Origin: Niabella sp.
GTDB taxonomy: Bacteria; Bacteroidota; Bacteroidia; Chitinophagales; Chitinophagaceae
Direction: 5' to 3'
NCBI GenBank assembly: GCA_017744795.1
Contig: JAGIAQ010000013.1
Span: 1 to 50,293, forward strand
DNA length: 50,293 bases
Below the pieces are notes generated by a model. It searched no databases, was not told where the DNA came from, and was given only the letters and a program-made list of their open reading frames with translations. Position 1 is the first letter of the stretch. Every line of letters begins with the position of its first letter. Both the position numbers and the translations under genes were made by a program. This document shows, piece by piece, positions 1 through 11,673 of this stretch.

Positions 1-112
1 CTTCAGCAGCATTTATGTAATTTTTAACGATCGCGCATCTTCAAAATAATCTGCAGTTGTTAAACCAAATTGCAGAATATTTTGTAATTTTTAAAGATAA
101 AAGGTGCGAACC

Positions 113-2485
113 ATGCGCTTCTTAAAATACATCCTGCTTTCTGGAATTGGAATAATCGCAATGCAGCTCCACAGCCAGGAGTTTGTAAATAACCTGGACA
201 ACTGGGGTAAAAAAAATGCGATTCAAAAGACCTATTTGCAATTAGATCGATCCGCTTACTTTGCGGGGCAAACCGTTTGGTTTAAGGCCTATTTTATGGC
301 AGACTTTCTGCCCTCTGCAGCCAACTCAACTTTATTTGTAGAGCTGCTGGATAATAAGTCGCAACCGTTGATAAAGAAAGTACTGCCGGTCTTCGGCGCC
401 TTGTCCTATGGCCAGATCGACCTGCCCAACACACTTGCCACCGGATCATACCAGCTACGGGCGTATACCCCGCTAATGTTGAATTTCGACAAAAACTATC
501 TTTTTTCCCGGCGCATCGAAGTGTTTGGAAACAATAAGCTAAAACCGGTTACAACACCAGCAACATCCGTCACCATCCGGTTTTATCCCGAAGGAGGCAA
601 CCTTGTTGCCGGTTTTAAAAACAATATTGCTTTCAAAGCAACGGATCAGCAAGGCCTGCCCGCAACCGTTTCCGGTAGGATCGTGGATCAGCAGAACAAG
701 ACGGTATCCTCCTTTTCAACACAGCACGACGGCATGGGGCAATTTGCTTTTTTACCCGCTACAGGCAGCCAATACCGGGCATTGCTTGATAATGGGCAAA
801 CCGCTGCGTTGCCGGAAGTAGCTGCCGAAGGAGTTGCACTAATAATAAAAAATGCCGGACAGGGCAAAATATTTTCCATTAATTACAGCGGCAGCAAGCA
901 GGTGCCCGCTTATATAGTGGGACAAATGCAGCACCAGGTGCTTATAAAACAGGCACTGCCTGTAAAACCCGGCGGTAGCGTAATCAATGGGGTGTTGCAA
1001 ACCGGCGCGTTGCCCTCTGGTGTATTGCAACTCACCCTTTTTAATAAGGACGGCCTGCCGTTAGCCGAACGGCTTACCTTTATAAATAACAAGGAATATC
1101 TTTTAACAAGCACCTTCAAAGCCGACACGCTGCAAACCGGCGCAAGAAAGAAAAATCATTTCAGTATTGCATTTGCCGATAGCGTTACCGGAAATTTTTC
1201 AGTTGCGGTTACCGATGCCGACTATGAGCCCGCAACGTACCGTCCGGGAAATATCTATTCCGCCTTCCTGCTCACCAGTGATATTCCGGGATATGTTCAC
1301 CAGCCTGCGTATTATTTTTCAGACAGTCCGAATGTTGCTGAAGATGTGGAATTAGTAATGCTTACCAACGGCTGGCGCCGGTTCTTGTGGAAAGACGCAG
1401 TAGCAAATCAATTGCCGCTTCCCGCACATAAAGACCCGGGATTCATCAGCCTTTCCGGTAGAGTAAATCTGGCCGGGTCGCGCAAATCCTTTGCAGACAA
1501 GGATCTGCTGGTTTGGGTGGCAACAGATTCCGATCGCCGGTTACAAACAATAAAAACAGACGCCGCTGGTCATTTTAAAATGGACTCCCTGATCTTTTTT
1601 AATAAAGCCAGGATCCTGTTTAGCGATATTCATGGGAAAAAGAGCAAGCAGCTCACTATAAAACTTAATTCGGACTCTCTTATAAGGTCCTTTTCCATTC
1701 CGCCATTGCTGCTACCCTATGAGCCCTTCACCAATATCAGCATCGCCAACAAAATGAATAATGCATGGTTCGACTATACGCGCGGCGAAGGCGTAACGTT
1801 GGACAGTGTAACAGTACTGGGTACGCGCAACCGGATGCGGCAACTGGAAGATATTTATATGAGCGGATTATTTACCGGGGGCATTGACGCCAAAACAATT
1901 GACCTGACCAGGGAGTTTATACCCAACCTGAATATTTTCGATTATCTCCAGGGACGCATTGCTGGACTTACCATAATGAGGGGCGGACAATTTGGCGATT
2001 ATCAATTGTACTACCGCCAGGGAGGGGTAAGGCGGCCTATGCAATTATACCTGGATGAAATGCCCACGGACCCGGGCATGATTGCATCGCTAAATCCTAA
2101 TGATATTGCATTGGTGAAACTGTTTCCCAGCTTTGTTGGGGCGCCGGGAGGCGGTGCCAATGGCGTGCTTGCGGTATACACCAAACGGGGCAATGATCTG
2201 AATGACGCTATGGAGTCGGCTGCATCCGTGGTCGACTATGAAGGTTACAGTATCCTGAAAGAATTTTATGCGCCCGATTATTCAACCGGCGCAGAAAATC
2301 AATACACCGATTACCGCCTCACCCTGGATTGGAAACCGGAGCTATTTCTTTCGGGCAAAAACCCGGTATTGCCTATATCTTTCTACAACAACGACCGCAC
2401 AAAAAGATTTAAAATAGTTGCCGAGGGCATTACGAGCACCGGGAAATTATTGATGATAGAGCGATATGTAGAACCGGAAAAATAA
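113..2485 (+). CDS. Secreted protein with MG2-like and TonB plug-like domains, no barrel
   Basis: A 790-aa exported protein of unproven function. I start it at ATG 113; an in-frame GTG at 104 is possible, but the ATG gives a clean signal peptide (basic start, hydrophobic residues about 4-18, then HSQE). Residues about 35-130 (KTYLQLDRSAYFAGQTVWF...) look like the macroglobulin MG2-type strand domain found in large Bacteroidota surface proteins. The segment about 565-710 (DSVTVLGTRNR, then YLQGRIAGLTIMRGG, then a Gly-rich GVLAVYTKRG) resembles the plug domain of TonB-dependent receptors. There is no 22-strand barrel after it, so it cannot be a transporter itself. Domain calls come from reading the sequence. 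It stands alone, ended by a strong hairpin. Confidence 0.75.
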   Translation: MRFLKYILLSGIGIIAMQLHSQEFVNNLDNWGKKNAIQKTYLQLDRSAYFAGQTVWFKAYFMADFLPSAANSTLFVELLDNKSQPLIKKVLPVFGALSYGQIDLPNTLATGSYQLRAYTPLMLNFDKNYLFSRRIEVFGNNKLKPVTTPATSVTIRFYPEGGNLVAGFKNNIAFKATDQQGLPATVSGRIVDQQNKTVSSFSTQHDGMGQFAFLPATGSQYRALLDNGQTAALPEVAAEGVALIIKNAGQGKIFSINYSGSKQVPAYIVGQMQHQVLIKQALPVKPGGSVINGVLQTGALPSGVLQLTLFNKDGLPLAERLTFINNKEYLLTSTFKADTLQTGARKKNHFSIAFADSVTGNFSVAVTDADYEPATYRPGNIYSAFLLTSDIPGYVHQPAYYFSDSPNVAEDVELVMLTNGWRRFLWKDAVANQLPLPAHKDPGFISLSGRVNLAGSRKSFADKDLLVWVATDSDRRLQTIKTDAAGHFKMDSLIFFNKARILFSDIHGKKSKQLTIKLNSDSLIRSFSIPPLLLPYEPFTNISIANKMNNAWFDYTRGEGVTLDSVTVLGTRNRMRQLEDIYMSGLFTGGIDAKTIDLTREFIPNLNIFDYLQGRIAGLTIMRGGQFGDYQLYYRQGGVRRPMQLYLDEMPTDPGMIASLNPNDIALVKLFPSFVGAPGGGANGVLAVYTKRGNDLNDAMESAASVVDYEGYSILKEFYAPDYSTGAENQYTDYRLTLDWKPELFLSGKNPVLPISFYNNDRTKRFKIVAEGITSTGKLLMIERYVEPEK

Positions 2486-2508
2486 AAGAGGAGCGATCGC
2501 TCCTCTTT
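2485..2508. terminator. 24-bp perfect palindrome, likely terminator of the plug-domain gene
   Basis: A perfect palindrome of two 12-base arms (AAAGAGGAGCGA and its complement) starts at the last base of the stop codon and ends in TTT followed by ATTA. It would fold into a stable hairpin in either strand. It probably ends the upstream gene and may also block minus-strand transcription coming from the peptidase gene at 2563. Confidence 0.7.
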
Positions 2509-2562
2509 ATTAATGATGTAAGTTATTTCCTCACCGATTGGTGCGGCTCATTTTTTCAAATA

Positions 2563-3762
2563 CTATAAAGCTATTTTGGAAGCAACGGATTTGGGCACTG
2601 CTTTTTTATTTACCATTAACCCGGTGGTTTTATATTGCACATAAGCTTTGGATACATACAAATAACCTTTATAATCATTACTTGCACCCCATGAATTTTT
2701 CACCAGGTAATACTCCTTGCCGTTCTGATCCTTTGCGAGCCCTACGATGTGCATTCCGTGATCATCTGTTGTCAACAGGTCTTCCAAAGCTTCCTGGCGC
2801 ATTTCGGGCGTAATTACCGGCTCGGGCTTCGGACCGTTAAACAGTGCTTTTTTTTGCTCAAGGGTTACTCCCTTTTTATATTGCTCCGGATGTTCAGGAA
2901 CAAAAGCCACACCGTTTGGCCAGCTAAAATAAGGCTCCGAAACATCGGCGCCCCACGCAACAGTATAACCCTTCTTTAATGCATTGTCAATAATTTCAGT
3001 GAACGAGGTCGCAGGAATATTCCAATCCCACTGAAAGGCCCAATTGTCCGGCACCATCATCATCGCTTTTTGCCAGTAAGGCGTATTCGTCTGGGAAATA
3101 AATTCAATATAGTCATCCGGATTTAATCCTACCACTTCCTTTGCAAAACTTTTGGGAGTGTACTGCTTGCCATTATAGGTAAACATGGGAGGAACAGCGC
3201 CCAGGTAGGCGTCCAGCGTGTCTGCAAATTGTTTTTTCCAGGAGAGGTCCAGTGCGCCGTTAGGATTCCTGATAATAGAATCCAGCATTCCCTTGAGGCT
3301 TTTTTGCATTGCCCCGAAATTATTCTTTGTAGCTCCGTTGATCAGCCCGGTATAATTTGCCTCCGGCAGAATACCATATTTGGCATACATATTAATAACA
3401 TCGTGCGGCTCGCCTCCATCGCCCCAGCTAACGGCGCCATTCATACGTACAAAATTTTCAGCCTTGTCCATATAAGAGCATCGGGCTGTATAGATCTTTG
3501 CCAGGGGCAGCGGCTTTTTGCCGGCTTTGATCATTTCTGATTCCAGGAAAGAATTAGCAGAATAGCTCCAGCAGGTCCCGGAAGAGCCCTGGTTTTCGAT
3601 GGGTGTGCTGGCCAGGTCAATGATCCGGGTGAAGGTAAAACCCGCTTTCCCCTCTGTTTTATTGGAACTGATCTTTTTTATGAGATCATCCTGTGCATGT
3701 AAAACACCACAGTTAGCAAAAGCAACCGCCAGAGCCGTTGCAAGAAAATAGTTTTTAATCAT
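2563..3762 (-). CDS. Secreted C1-family cysteine peptidase (bleomycin hydrolase/aminopeptidase C-like)
   Basis: A 399-aa papain-fold peptidase. The ATG at 3762 is chosen over the upstream in-frame start at 3813 because it is followed directly by a signal peptide (MIKNYFLATALAVAFANCGVL, cut near HAQ). The catalytic Cys lies in QGSSGTCWSYS about residue 65. The catalytic His is in DDHGMHIVGL and the Asn in VKNSWGASN near the C-terminus, in the order expected for peptidase family C1. A long insert between Cys and His and the region around NGAVSWGDGGEPHDV match the C1B (bleomycin hydrolase) branch, whose cytosolic members are aminopeptidases. The leader here suggests periplasmic or surface action. 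It is followed downstream only by the palindrome at 2485, and is monocistronic as far as can be seen. Confidence 0.85.
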   Translation of the reverse strand: MIKNYFLATALAVAFANCGVLHAQDDLIKKISSNKTEGKAGFTFTRIIDLASTPIENQGSSGTCWSYSANSFLESEMIKAGKKPLPLAKIYTARCSYMDKAENFVRMNGAVSWGDGGEPHDVINMYAKYGILPEANYTGLINGATKNNFGAMQKSLKGMLDSIIRNPNGALDLSWKKQFADTLDAYLGAVPPMFTYNGKQYTPKSFAKEVVGLNPDDYIEFISQTNTPYWQKAMMMVPDNWAFQWDWNIPATSFTEIIDNALKKGYTVAWGADVSEPYFSWPNGVAFVPEHPEQYKKGVTLEQKKALFNGPKPEPVITPEMRQEALEDLLTTDDHGMHIVGLAKDQNGKEYYLVKNSWGASNDYKGYLYVSKAYVQYKTTGLMVNKKAVPKSVASKIAL

Positions 3763-4037
3763 TTTGATATTAATTTTAACAAAGCAATACTGCAAACTGC
3801 AAAGAAAAGACACTAACGTTAATTAGCGCCATTTTTTTGATGAACGGTTAACCTGGGAATGTAGAATAAGAAATGTAAAAGGGGCCTTATTCCAGTAACA
3901 TTCAGTGTTCCTTCTTTTTATTTTTTAATTGGCGAAAGAAGTATCTGAATGTACAGCGCCTGAATAGTCGTTATACCGCAAATCTTTCGGGGTTTATCCC
4001 AACGCAGCGTTAAGCCTTACGCGTTCCGCATTAAGCC
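3763..4037. other. Intergenic gap with a 13-bp tandem repeat
   Basis: About 275 bp between the ABC-F stop and the peptidase start; it must hold the peptidase promoter, which I cannot place. Next to the ABC-F stop codon the minus-strand 13-mer GCGTAAGGCTTAA occurs twice with a 21-base period, the first copy containing the stop codon. No terminator with a T-run is evident. Confidence 0.5.
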
Positions 4038-5720
<1,683 letters not shown>

Positions 5721-5867
5721 TTAAAATCCAGGCAGAATAAGATTTTTATCCAATGGCAGCCGGGAAGGCGGGGAGACAAGAAGGTGGTATTTTTCAATCA
5801 CTAACGCCGCTGTTAGCGCCATCATTGGTGTTGAGGGAGGCTGATACAAGGGAAAAACAACGCCGCT

Positions 5868-5990
5868 GTTGGTGTTGAGCGGGGGATCCCGATAAGCAAG
5901 AACACCAACAGGTCTGCGGGAAGCCGGATTGGCTTGTTTGTGCTTTACCATCGCACATGGCCAATGCGCAACACCATCAAGGGCCCAAAA
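5868..5990. repeat. Dispersed intergenic repeat, copy 1
   Basis: Begins GTTGGTGTTGAG and ends GCGCAACACCATCAAGGGC. It aligns along its full length with 6313-6435, including the shared block GATTGGCTTGTT and the block GTGCTTTACCATCGC. Inside it GTTGGTGTT and AACACCAAC form an inverted pair. A truncated third copy starts at about 5825 (TTGGTGTTGAGGGAGG). Confidence 0.75.
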
Positions 5991-6000
5991 CAATTGTGAC

Positions 6001-6106
6001 CCGAGGAATCGGCTCCGTAGGATGCCGCGTAAACACGGGGCACCTAAGGAGCCCAAAACCCATGTCATTCAACAGTGCTATAAACAGATTGCTCCTGACG
6101 GAGCAC
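6001..6106. repeat. REP-like unit matching those at the transposase 43 kb away
   Basis: Contains GGCTCC...GGAGCC, then TGCTATAAACA, three bases of spacer and the hairpin TGCTCCTGACGGAGCA. The reverse complement of 49844-49872 has the same order (TGCTATAAACA, three bases, TGCTCCTGACGGAGCA). It is therefore a dispersed copy of the unit flanking the Y1 transposase at 49237-49698. Confidence 0.75.
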
Positions 6107-6125
6107 GCAAATGCATGCGCCCCTG

Positions 6126-6143
6126 ATTGCCCGGATGGGCAAT
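6126..6143. repeat. Hairpin ATTGCCC-GGAT-GGGCAAT
   Basis: Perfect 7-bp stem with a 4-base loop, next to the REP-like unit. No T-run follows, so a terminator role is not supported. Confidence 0.6.
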
Positions 6144-6174
6144 TTGGTCGGTAGCTAATAAATTAAACGAGGTG

Positions 6175-6195
6175 TTGCGGCCTGTAGGGCCGCAA
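6175..6195. repeat. Hairpin TTGCGGCC-TGTAG-GGCCGCAA
   Basis: Perfect 8-bp GC-rich stem with a 5-base loop; it belongs to the same cluster of palindromic units. Confidence 0.6.
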
Positions 6196-6228
6196 TCCCT
6201 CTCTCCCTATCTGTATTCTACCAACCGG

Positions 6229-6245
6229 CCGCCCCCATGGGGCGG
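6229..6245. repeat. Hairpin CCGCCCC-CAT-GGGGCGG
   Basis: Perfect 7-bp GC stem with a 3-base loop, third of the hairpin cluster between the two long repeat copies. Confidence 0.6.
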
Positions 6246-6312
6246 ATGATCGGTGAAGCTGTCTCAAAAGTAATTCCCCCCGCAAGAATGAATCTGCGCA
6301 AGTCTGCGCCGT

Positions 6313-6435
6313 CGTTGGTGTTGAGGGGGGACAGGTGCAGGGGAAAAACACCAACGGCATGGCGGGAAGGATGGATTGGCTTGTTGGTGCTTTACCATCG
6401 CGCGCCGCCAATGCGCAACACCCCAACAAGGGCAA
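6313..6435. repeat. Dispersed intergenic repeat, copy 2
   Basis: Partner of 5868-5990. It keeps the GTTGGTGTTGAGGGG start, the inverted AACACCAAC, the GATTGGCTTGTT block, the TGCTTTACCATCGC block and the CCAATGCGCAACACC block. The differences are scattered, as in old, diverged copies. Confidence 0.75.
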
Positions 6436-6571
6436 ACACCAGCAGGTTATTCGGAACGCCCCCTATCCTGCTGTCCACGGGCTGCCGGATAGCAGCGGCA
6501 CCGGAGCACAGCGGAGGTACAGCGGATAGCCGGGACCGCTGCCGGGCACTGCACTGCAGCTGACAGCCCAT

Positions 6572-6608
6572 AAAAAAAGGTCCCGCCTCTTTTGAAGCAG
6601 GACCTTTC
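6572..6608 (-). terminator. Rho-independent terminator of groEL
   Basis: Read on the minus strand, a 14-bp stem (AAAGGTCCTGCTTC paired with GAGGCGGGACCTTT, with G-T pairs) closes an AAAA loop and runs into seven T. It lies about 50 bases after the groEL stop. Confidence 0.9.
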
Positions 6609-6655
6609 TTATTGAACGGTCAACATTAACTATTGACCATTGACTATTCACCGTA

Positions 6656-8399
<1,744 letters not shown>

Positions 8400-8405
<6 letters not shown>

Positions 8406-8681
8406 GATCGCGAGGATATCGCTTTCTCTCATAATTAACAGGTCTTCTCCACCGATCTGGATATCGGTTCCTGCATATTTACCATATAAAACGGTATCGC
8501 CGGGTTTTACGGTTACCGGTTCATCTTTTTTACCAGGGCCTGCTGCTATAACAGTACCGCGTTGTGGTTTTTCTTTAGCGGTATCAGGAATAATAATTCC
8601 GCCGGCAGTTTTTTCTTCTGCTGCTGCTGGTTTCACAATTACCCGGTCGTGTAAAGGGGTAACAGTCGATTTTTTAGACAT
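8400..8681 (-). CDS. groES: Co-chaperonin GroES (Hsp10)
   Basis: A 93-aa heptameric lid for GroEL. It shows the family landmarks in order: [10 protein letters not shown] near the N-terminus, the mobile loop [23 protein letters not shown] (about 22-44), [14 protein letters not shown], and the C-terminal [13 protein letters not shown]. It is the first gene of the minus-strand groES-groEL unit. The 237 bp up to nusB, which is divergent, holds both promoters. GroES is usually needed in similar molar amounts to GroEL. Confidence 0.97.
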
Positions 8682-8918
8682 AGTCGTATTGTTTTTAAAT
8701 TTTTTAATTTAAAGTGCCAAAATGTATTTTAATATGGCCGGCTAATGTAGCATAAATAATATGCCACGGAGCGACTGTGTGAAAATTTTTCAGTTTTAAC
8801 GCTCATTTTTAGTAAAACGGGCCCGCGGCCTGTCAAAATAGCATTTAGCATTGTTTTTTATATAGTACGCGGGAAAACAGCTATCTTCGCCCCCGCAAAA
8901 AAACAGTTCATTCAATCA

Positions 8919-9848
8919 ATGATTAGCAGAAGAAACATACGGGTAAAGGTAATGCAAACCTTATATGCCTGGAGTGCGGAGTCCGCGGAGAATAGCAAGA
9001 TCCCATCCCCATCAAAAGTTTTAGACCAGCATTTTAACCAAACCCGGAGCTTATTCGTTTACCAAATCTACTTCCTGACCCAGATTGCGCGCTACGCAGA
9101 AAAAGACGCGCACAAAAAAGCAAGTAAATATATCCCTTCAGCTACCGACCTGAATGTAAATACCAAACTGGCCGGCAGCAACCTGCTTTGGCAAATGCTG
9201 GAAGATAAACTACTGGAAGAACAATTTAAAAAAGATAAGCCGGAGCTGCAGCTTGACGAAGAGCTTGTAAAGAAAATATACAACCAACTCGTAAAAACAG
9301 CTGAATATCATCATTATATATCAATAAATCAGCAAAGCAAACAGGAAGACCGGAAAATCTTCGAATTTATCCTGAATGATTATATGCTGGGAAATGAGGA
9401 TTTTATCGCCCATATTGAAGAACTGTTTTCCAACTGGAATGATGATGGAGATATGGTGGCGCAGCTGCTTCAGGGTTATATTTATAAACCCGGCACAGTA
9501 AAGTTCAACGAAATTATCAGCACGGATAAACTGCATTTTGCACAGCAACTGCTGGCCACTGTAATTGATAAGAATGAGTATCTGCTGGAATTGATTACAC
9601 CCAAGCTTAAAAACTGGGACCCCGAGCGGATCGCATTGCTGGATATGGTGATCATGAAAATGGGCGTGGCTGAGTTCCTGTATTTTGAAACCATTCCGCC
9701 AAAGGTTACCATTAATGAATACATCGATCTGGCGAAGGAATACAGCACGGCGCAAAGCGGGCATTTTGTAAACGGCATCCTGGATAATATTCATAAAGAA
9801 CTGGTACAACAGGGCCGCCTTAAGAAAACAGATTATAAAAAGGCCTGA
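8919..9848 (+). CDS. nusB: Transcription antitermination factor NusB (long Bacteroidota form)
   Basis: A 309-aa protein, about twice the E. coli length but normal for Bacteroidota. The start MISRRNIRVKVMQTLYAW is typical. The C-terminal half (about 180-300) is the all-helical NusB fold, with KNWDPERIALLDMVIMKMGVAEFLYF and PPKVTINEYIDLAKEYSTAQSGHFVNGILD. In other bacteria NusB binds NusE (S10) and boxA RNA to keep RNA polymerase reading through rRNA operons. It is the first gene of a plus-strand group with the DUF1573 lipoprotein gene (32-bp gap) and yajC. A weak -7-like TATCTTCG lies at 8882. Confidence 0.93.
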   Translation: MISRRNIRVKVMQTLYAWSAESAENSKIPSPSKVLDQHFNQTRSLFVYQIYFLTQIARYAEKDAHKKASKYIPSATDLNVNTKLAGSNLLWQMLEDKLLEEQFKKDKPELQLDEELVKKIYNQLVKTAEYHHYISINQQSKQEDRKIFEFILNDYMLGNEDFIAHIEELFSNWNDDGDMVAQLLQGYIYKPGTVKFNEIISTDKLHFAQQLLATVIDKNEYLLELITPKLKNWDPERIALLDMVIMKMGVAEFLYFETIPPKVTINEYIDLAKEYSTAQSGHFVNGILDNIHKELVQQGRLKKTDYKKA

Positions 9849-9880
9849 TCCTGTAATTTTGCTCTTCCAAATAAACAAGC

Positions 9881-10327
9881 ATGAAAAAAATACTGTTCAG
9901 TTTCGCTCTTGCCGGCCTGTTTGTTGCCTGCAACTCTACCTCAGGCAAGCCGGACGATAAAGCCGCCGCCGCCCAAAAAGAAAATGCGTTAAAAGATTCT
10001 GCAAACTTCACCACTGTGATTTGGACAGATTCAACGTTTAAGGACCTTGGTAATATTAAAAAAGGCCAGGTTGTCGAAATCCCCTTTACCGTAAAGAATA
10101 CGGGAGATAAACCGCTGGTTATCGCCTCTGTTCAGCCCGGATGCGGCTGCACGCTGGCAGAAAAACCGGAAGCCCCCATTTTACCCGGAAAAGAAGGCAA
10201 AATAGTAGCGAAGTTTAATAGCGAAGGCCAGAGCGAAGGGTCACACACCAAAAACATGGTGGTTCATGCCAATACAAAGCCCTTTACTGAAACTGTTTTA
10301 AATTTCAAGGTAAATATAGTTAATTAA
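9881..10327 (+). CDS. DUF1573 domain lipoprotein
   Basis: A 148-aa lipoprotein. The signal peptide ends in the lipobox LFVAC (Cys17), followed by a Ser/Thr/Lys/Ala-rich linker to about residue 45. The rest is one immunoglobulin-like DUF1573 domain: FKDLGNIKKGQVVEIPFTV, KNTGDKPLVIASVQPGCGCT, and EGSHTKNMVVHANTKP. This matches the ASH/MSP-type beta-sandwich, including the conserved CGC. The function of the family is unknown; it is very common in Bacteroidota, often next to nusB and yajC as here. It probably sits in the outer membrane facing the periplasm. Confidence 0.9.
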   Translation: MKKILFSFALAGLFVACNSTSGKPDDKAAAAQKENALKDSANFTTVIWTDSTFKDLGNIKKGQVVEIPFTVKNTGDKPLVIASVQPGCGCTLAEKPEAPILPGKEGKIVAKFNSEGQSEGSHTKNMVVHANTKPFTETVLNFKVNIVN

Positions 10328-10347
10328 TTAAAGTACAAACAATTAGA

Positions 10348-10686
10348 ATGACACAAGCAATCCTGCAAGCACAAGCGACACCCGGACCTTTCGGCTCCAT
10401 GACCACTATGGTTTTTATGATCGGAATGATCGTGGTGTTTTGGCTGTTCTTTATTCGCCCGCAAGCAAAAAGAGCGAAAAATCAGAAAAAATTTATCGAC
10501 GACCTGCAAAAAGGCGATAAGATTGTAACCATCGCTGGTATTCATGGTAAGATCAGCCAGGTGAACGAAGACGGCACGCTGAACATTGAAGTAAGCCCCG
10601 GCAACTATATCAAGATCGAAAAATCGGCGATCAGCATGGACTGGACGACCCAGCTGAATAAAGGAACGGCTACTCCGGCGAAATAA
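10348..10686 (+). CDS. yajC: Preprotein translocase subunit YajC
   Basis: A 112-aa single-pass inner-membrane protein that joins SecD/SecF and stimulates Sec export. The N-terminal helix (about 17-38, MTTMVFMIGMIVVFWLFFI) is followed by RPQAKRAKNQKKFIDDLQKGDKIVTIAGIHGKI, the YajC signature. The acidic/polar tail is cytosolic. It lies 20 bp after the DUF1573 gene, so it is very likely cotranscribed with it and nusB. A hairpin with a T-run 65 bp downstream ends this unit. Confidence 0.95.
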   Translation: MTQAILQAQATPGPFGSMTTMVFMIGMIVVFWLFFIRPQAKRAKNQKKFIDDLQKGDKIVTIAGIHGKISQVNEDGTLNIEVSPGNYIKIEKSAISMDWTTQLNKGTATPAK

Positions 10687-10751
10687 AGAGATGTGAATGG
10701 TGAATGATGAGACGTGAAACGTCAGACCTGAAACCTGTAACGAATAACAAT

Positions 10752-10790
10752 AAACACGACAAGGATCTATCTTTGTCGTGTTTTTATTTT
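10752..10790 (+). terminator. Hairpin terminator between yajC and coaE
   Basis: AAACACGACAA (10752-10762) pairs perfectly with TTGTCGTGTTT (10773-10783) across a 10-base loop, and TTATTTT follows. It ends only 7 bases before the coaE start codon, leaving no room for a coaE promoter after it. Confidence 0.85.
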
Positions 10791-10797
10791 AATACAA

Positions 10798-11391
10798 ATG
10801 CTGAAAGTAGGTATAACCGGCGGTATTGGCAGTGGTAAAACATTGGTAGCCTCCCTTTTTAAAACACTGGGCATTCCCGTATATGATGCAGATGCCGCCG
10901 CCAGGCAGCTGATGAATGCAGATCCCGGAATTCGTGACCAGATAATCGAATCTTTTGGCGAAGCGGCCTATGTTTCCGGGCAGCTGGACCGGTCTTATAT
11001 TGCTGCGCAGATCTTTGGTAATGATACCAAACGGCAATTGCTCAACAGCATTGTACATCCCGCCACCATCCGCGACAGCGCTAACTGGTTTCAAAAGCAG
11101 CAAACCCCTTATGCCATTAAAGAAGCCGCCATCCTGTTTGAAAGCGGCAGTGATAAATTTGTGGATTATGTGATCGGCGTAACGGCTGCCGAAGCGCTGC
11201 GTATTCAACGCACTATGGAACGCAGTCATTTATCTGAAGTCCAGGTGCGGGCGCGCATGAGCAAGCAAATGAATGAAGCGGAAAAAATGGCGCTTTGTGA
11301 TTTTGTTATTGACAATAATGGGACGATCTCGCTGGTTGAACAGGCGCTAACCGTTCATGCGCTTTTGCTTGAGCGCGCCAATGGGAAATGA
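10798..11391 (+). CDS. coaE: Dephospho-CoA kinase
   Basis: A 197-aa cytosolic enzyme that phosphorylates the ribose 3'-OH of dephospho-CoA with ATP, the last step of coenzyme A synthesis. The P-loop is GITGGIGSGKTLVASLF (residues 5-21). Next comes YDADAAARQLM, where the Asp is the usual catalytic base. LNSIVHPATIRD and EAAILFESGSDKFVDYVIGV (about 113-132) are the other conserved blocks, and the lid region contains RMSKQMNEAEKMALCDFVIDNNG. Length is normal. The start codon sits directly behind a terminator-like hairpin, so transcription must begin upstream of the hairpin or read through it. Confidence 0.96.
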   Translation: MLKVGITGGIGSGKTLVASLFKTLGIPVYDADAAARQLMNADPGIRDQIIESFGEAAYVSGQLDRSYIAAQIFGNDTKRQLLNSIVHPATIRDSANWFQKQQTPYAIKEAAILFESGSDKFVDYVIGVTAAEALRIQRTMERSHLSEVQVRARMSKQMNEAEKMALCDFVIDNNGTISLVEQALTVHALLLERANGK

Positions 11392-11450
11392 GAAATTAGG
11401 AAGTGTCAGGCAGCAGCGAAACCATTTAAACGCTTCATTTTATAATATTT

Positions 11451-11544
11451 CCCGCAGATCACCGCCGAGCTTTTTCGCAGATAATCGCAGAAAGTAGATC
11501 TGTGAAAATCTGTGCCGTACTTTCATCTGCGAAAATCAGCGGGA
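11451..11544. repeat. Intergenic CGCAGAT-type repeat
   Basis: The stretch is built from variants of CCGCAGATCA, TTTCGCAGATAATCGCAGA, CTGTGAAAATCTGTG and TCTGCGAAAATCAGCGGG. The ends are roughly inverted copies. The same kind of sequence recurs at 41233-41304. It occupies most of the 282-bp gap after coaE. Confidence 0.55.
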
Positions 11545-11673
11545 GCCTAATGCCCGTCTTGCTATTAAACTAAGAATCCCCGATCAGGGCCCTGGTCCCG
11601 GAGCGCCAATGATGACTTCCGCCTTCCTCACTTTAAAATTTGATATTCTTCATTCCTTATTTTAAATTGCCCT

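Noticed and set aside
5820-6440. CRISPR array
   Set aside because: The repeats are long, few, diverged and not regularly spaced, and no cas gene is present.
5721-6563. Several overlapping 65-115 aa ORFs in the repeat island
   Set aside because: They translate the diverged repeat and hairpins in many frames, are rich in Pro/Arg/Cys and match nothing I know.
8682-8918. CIRCE/HrcA site ahead of groES
   Set aside because: No TTAGCACTC-N9-GAGTGCTAA or close variant was found on either strand.
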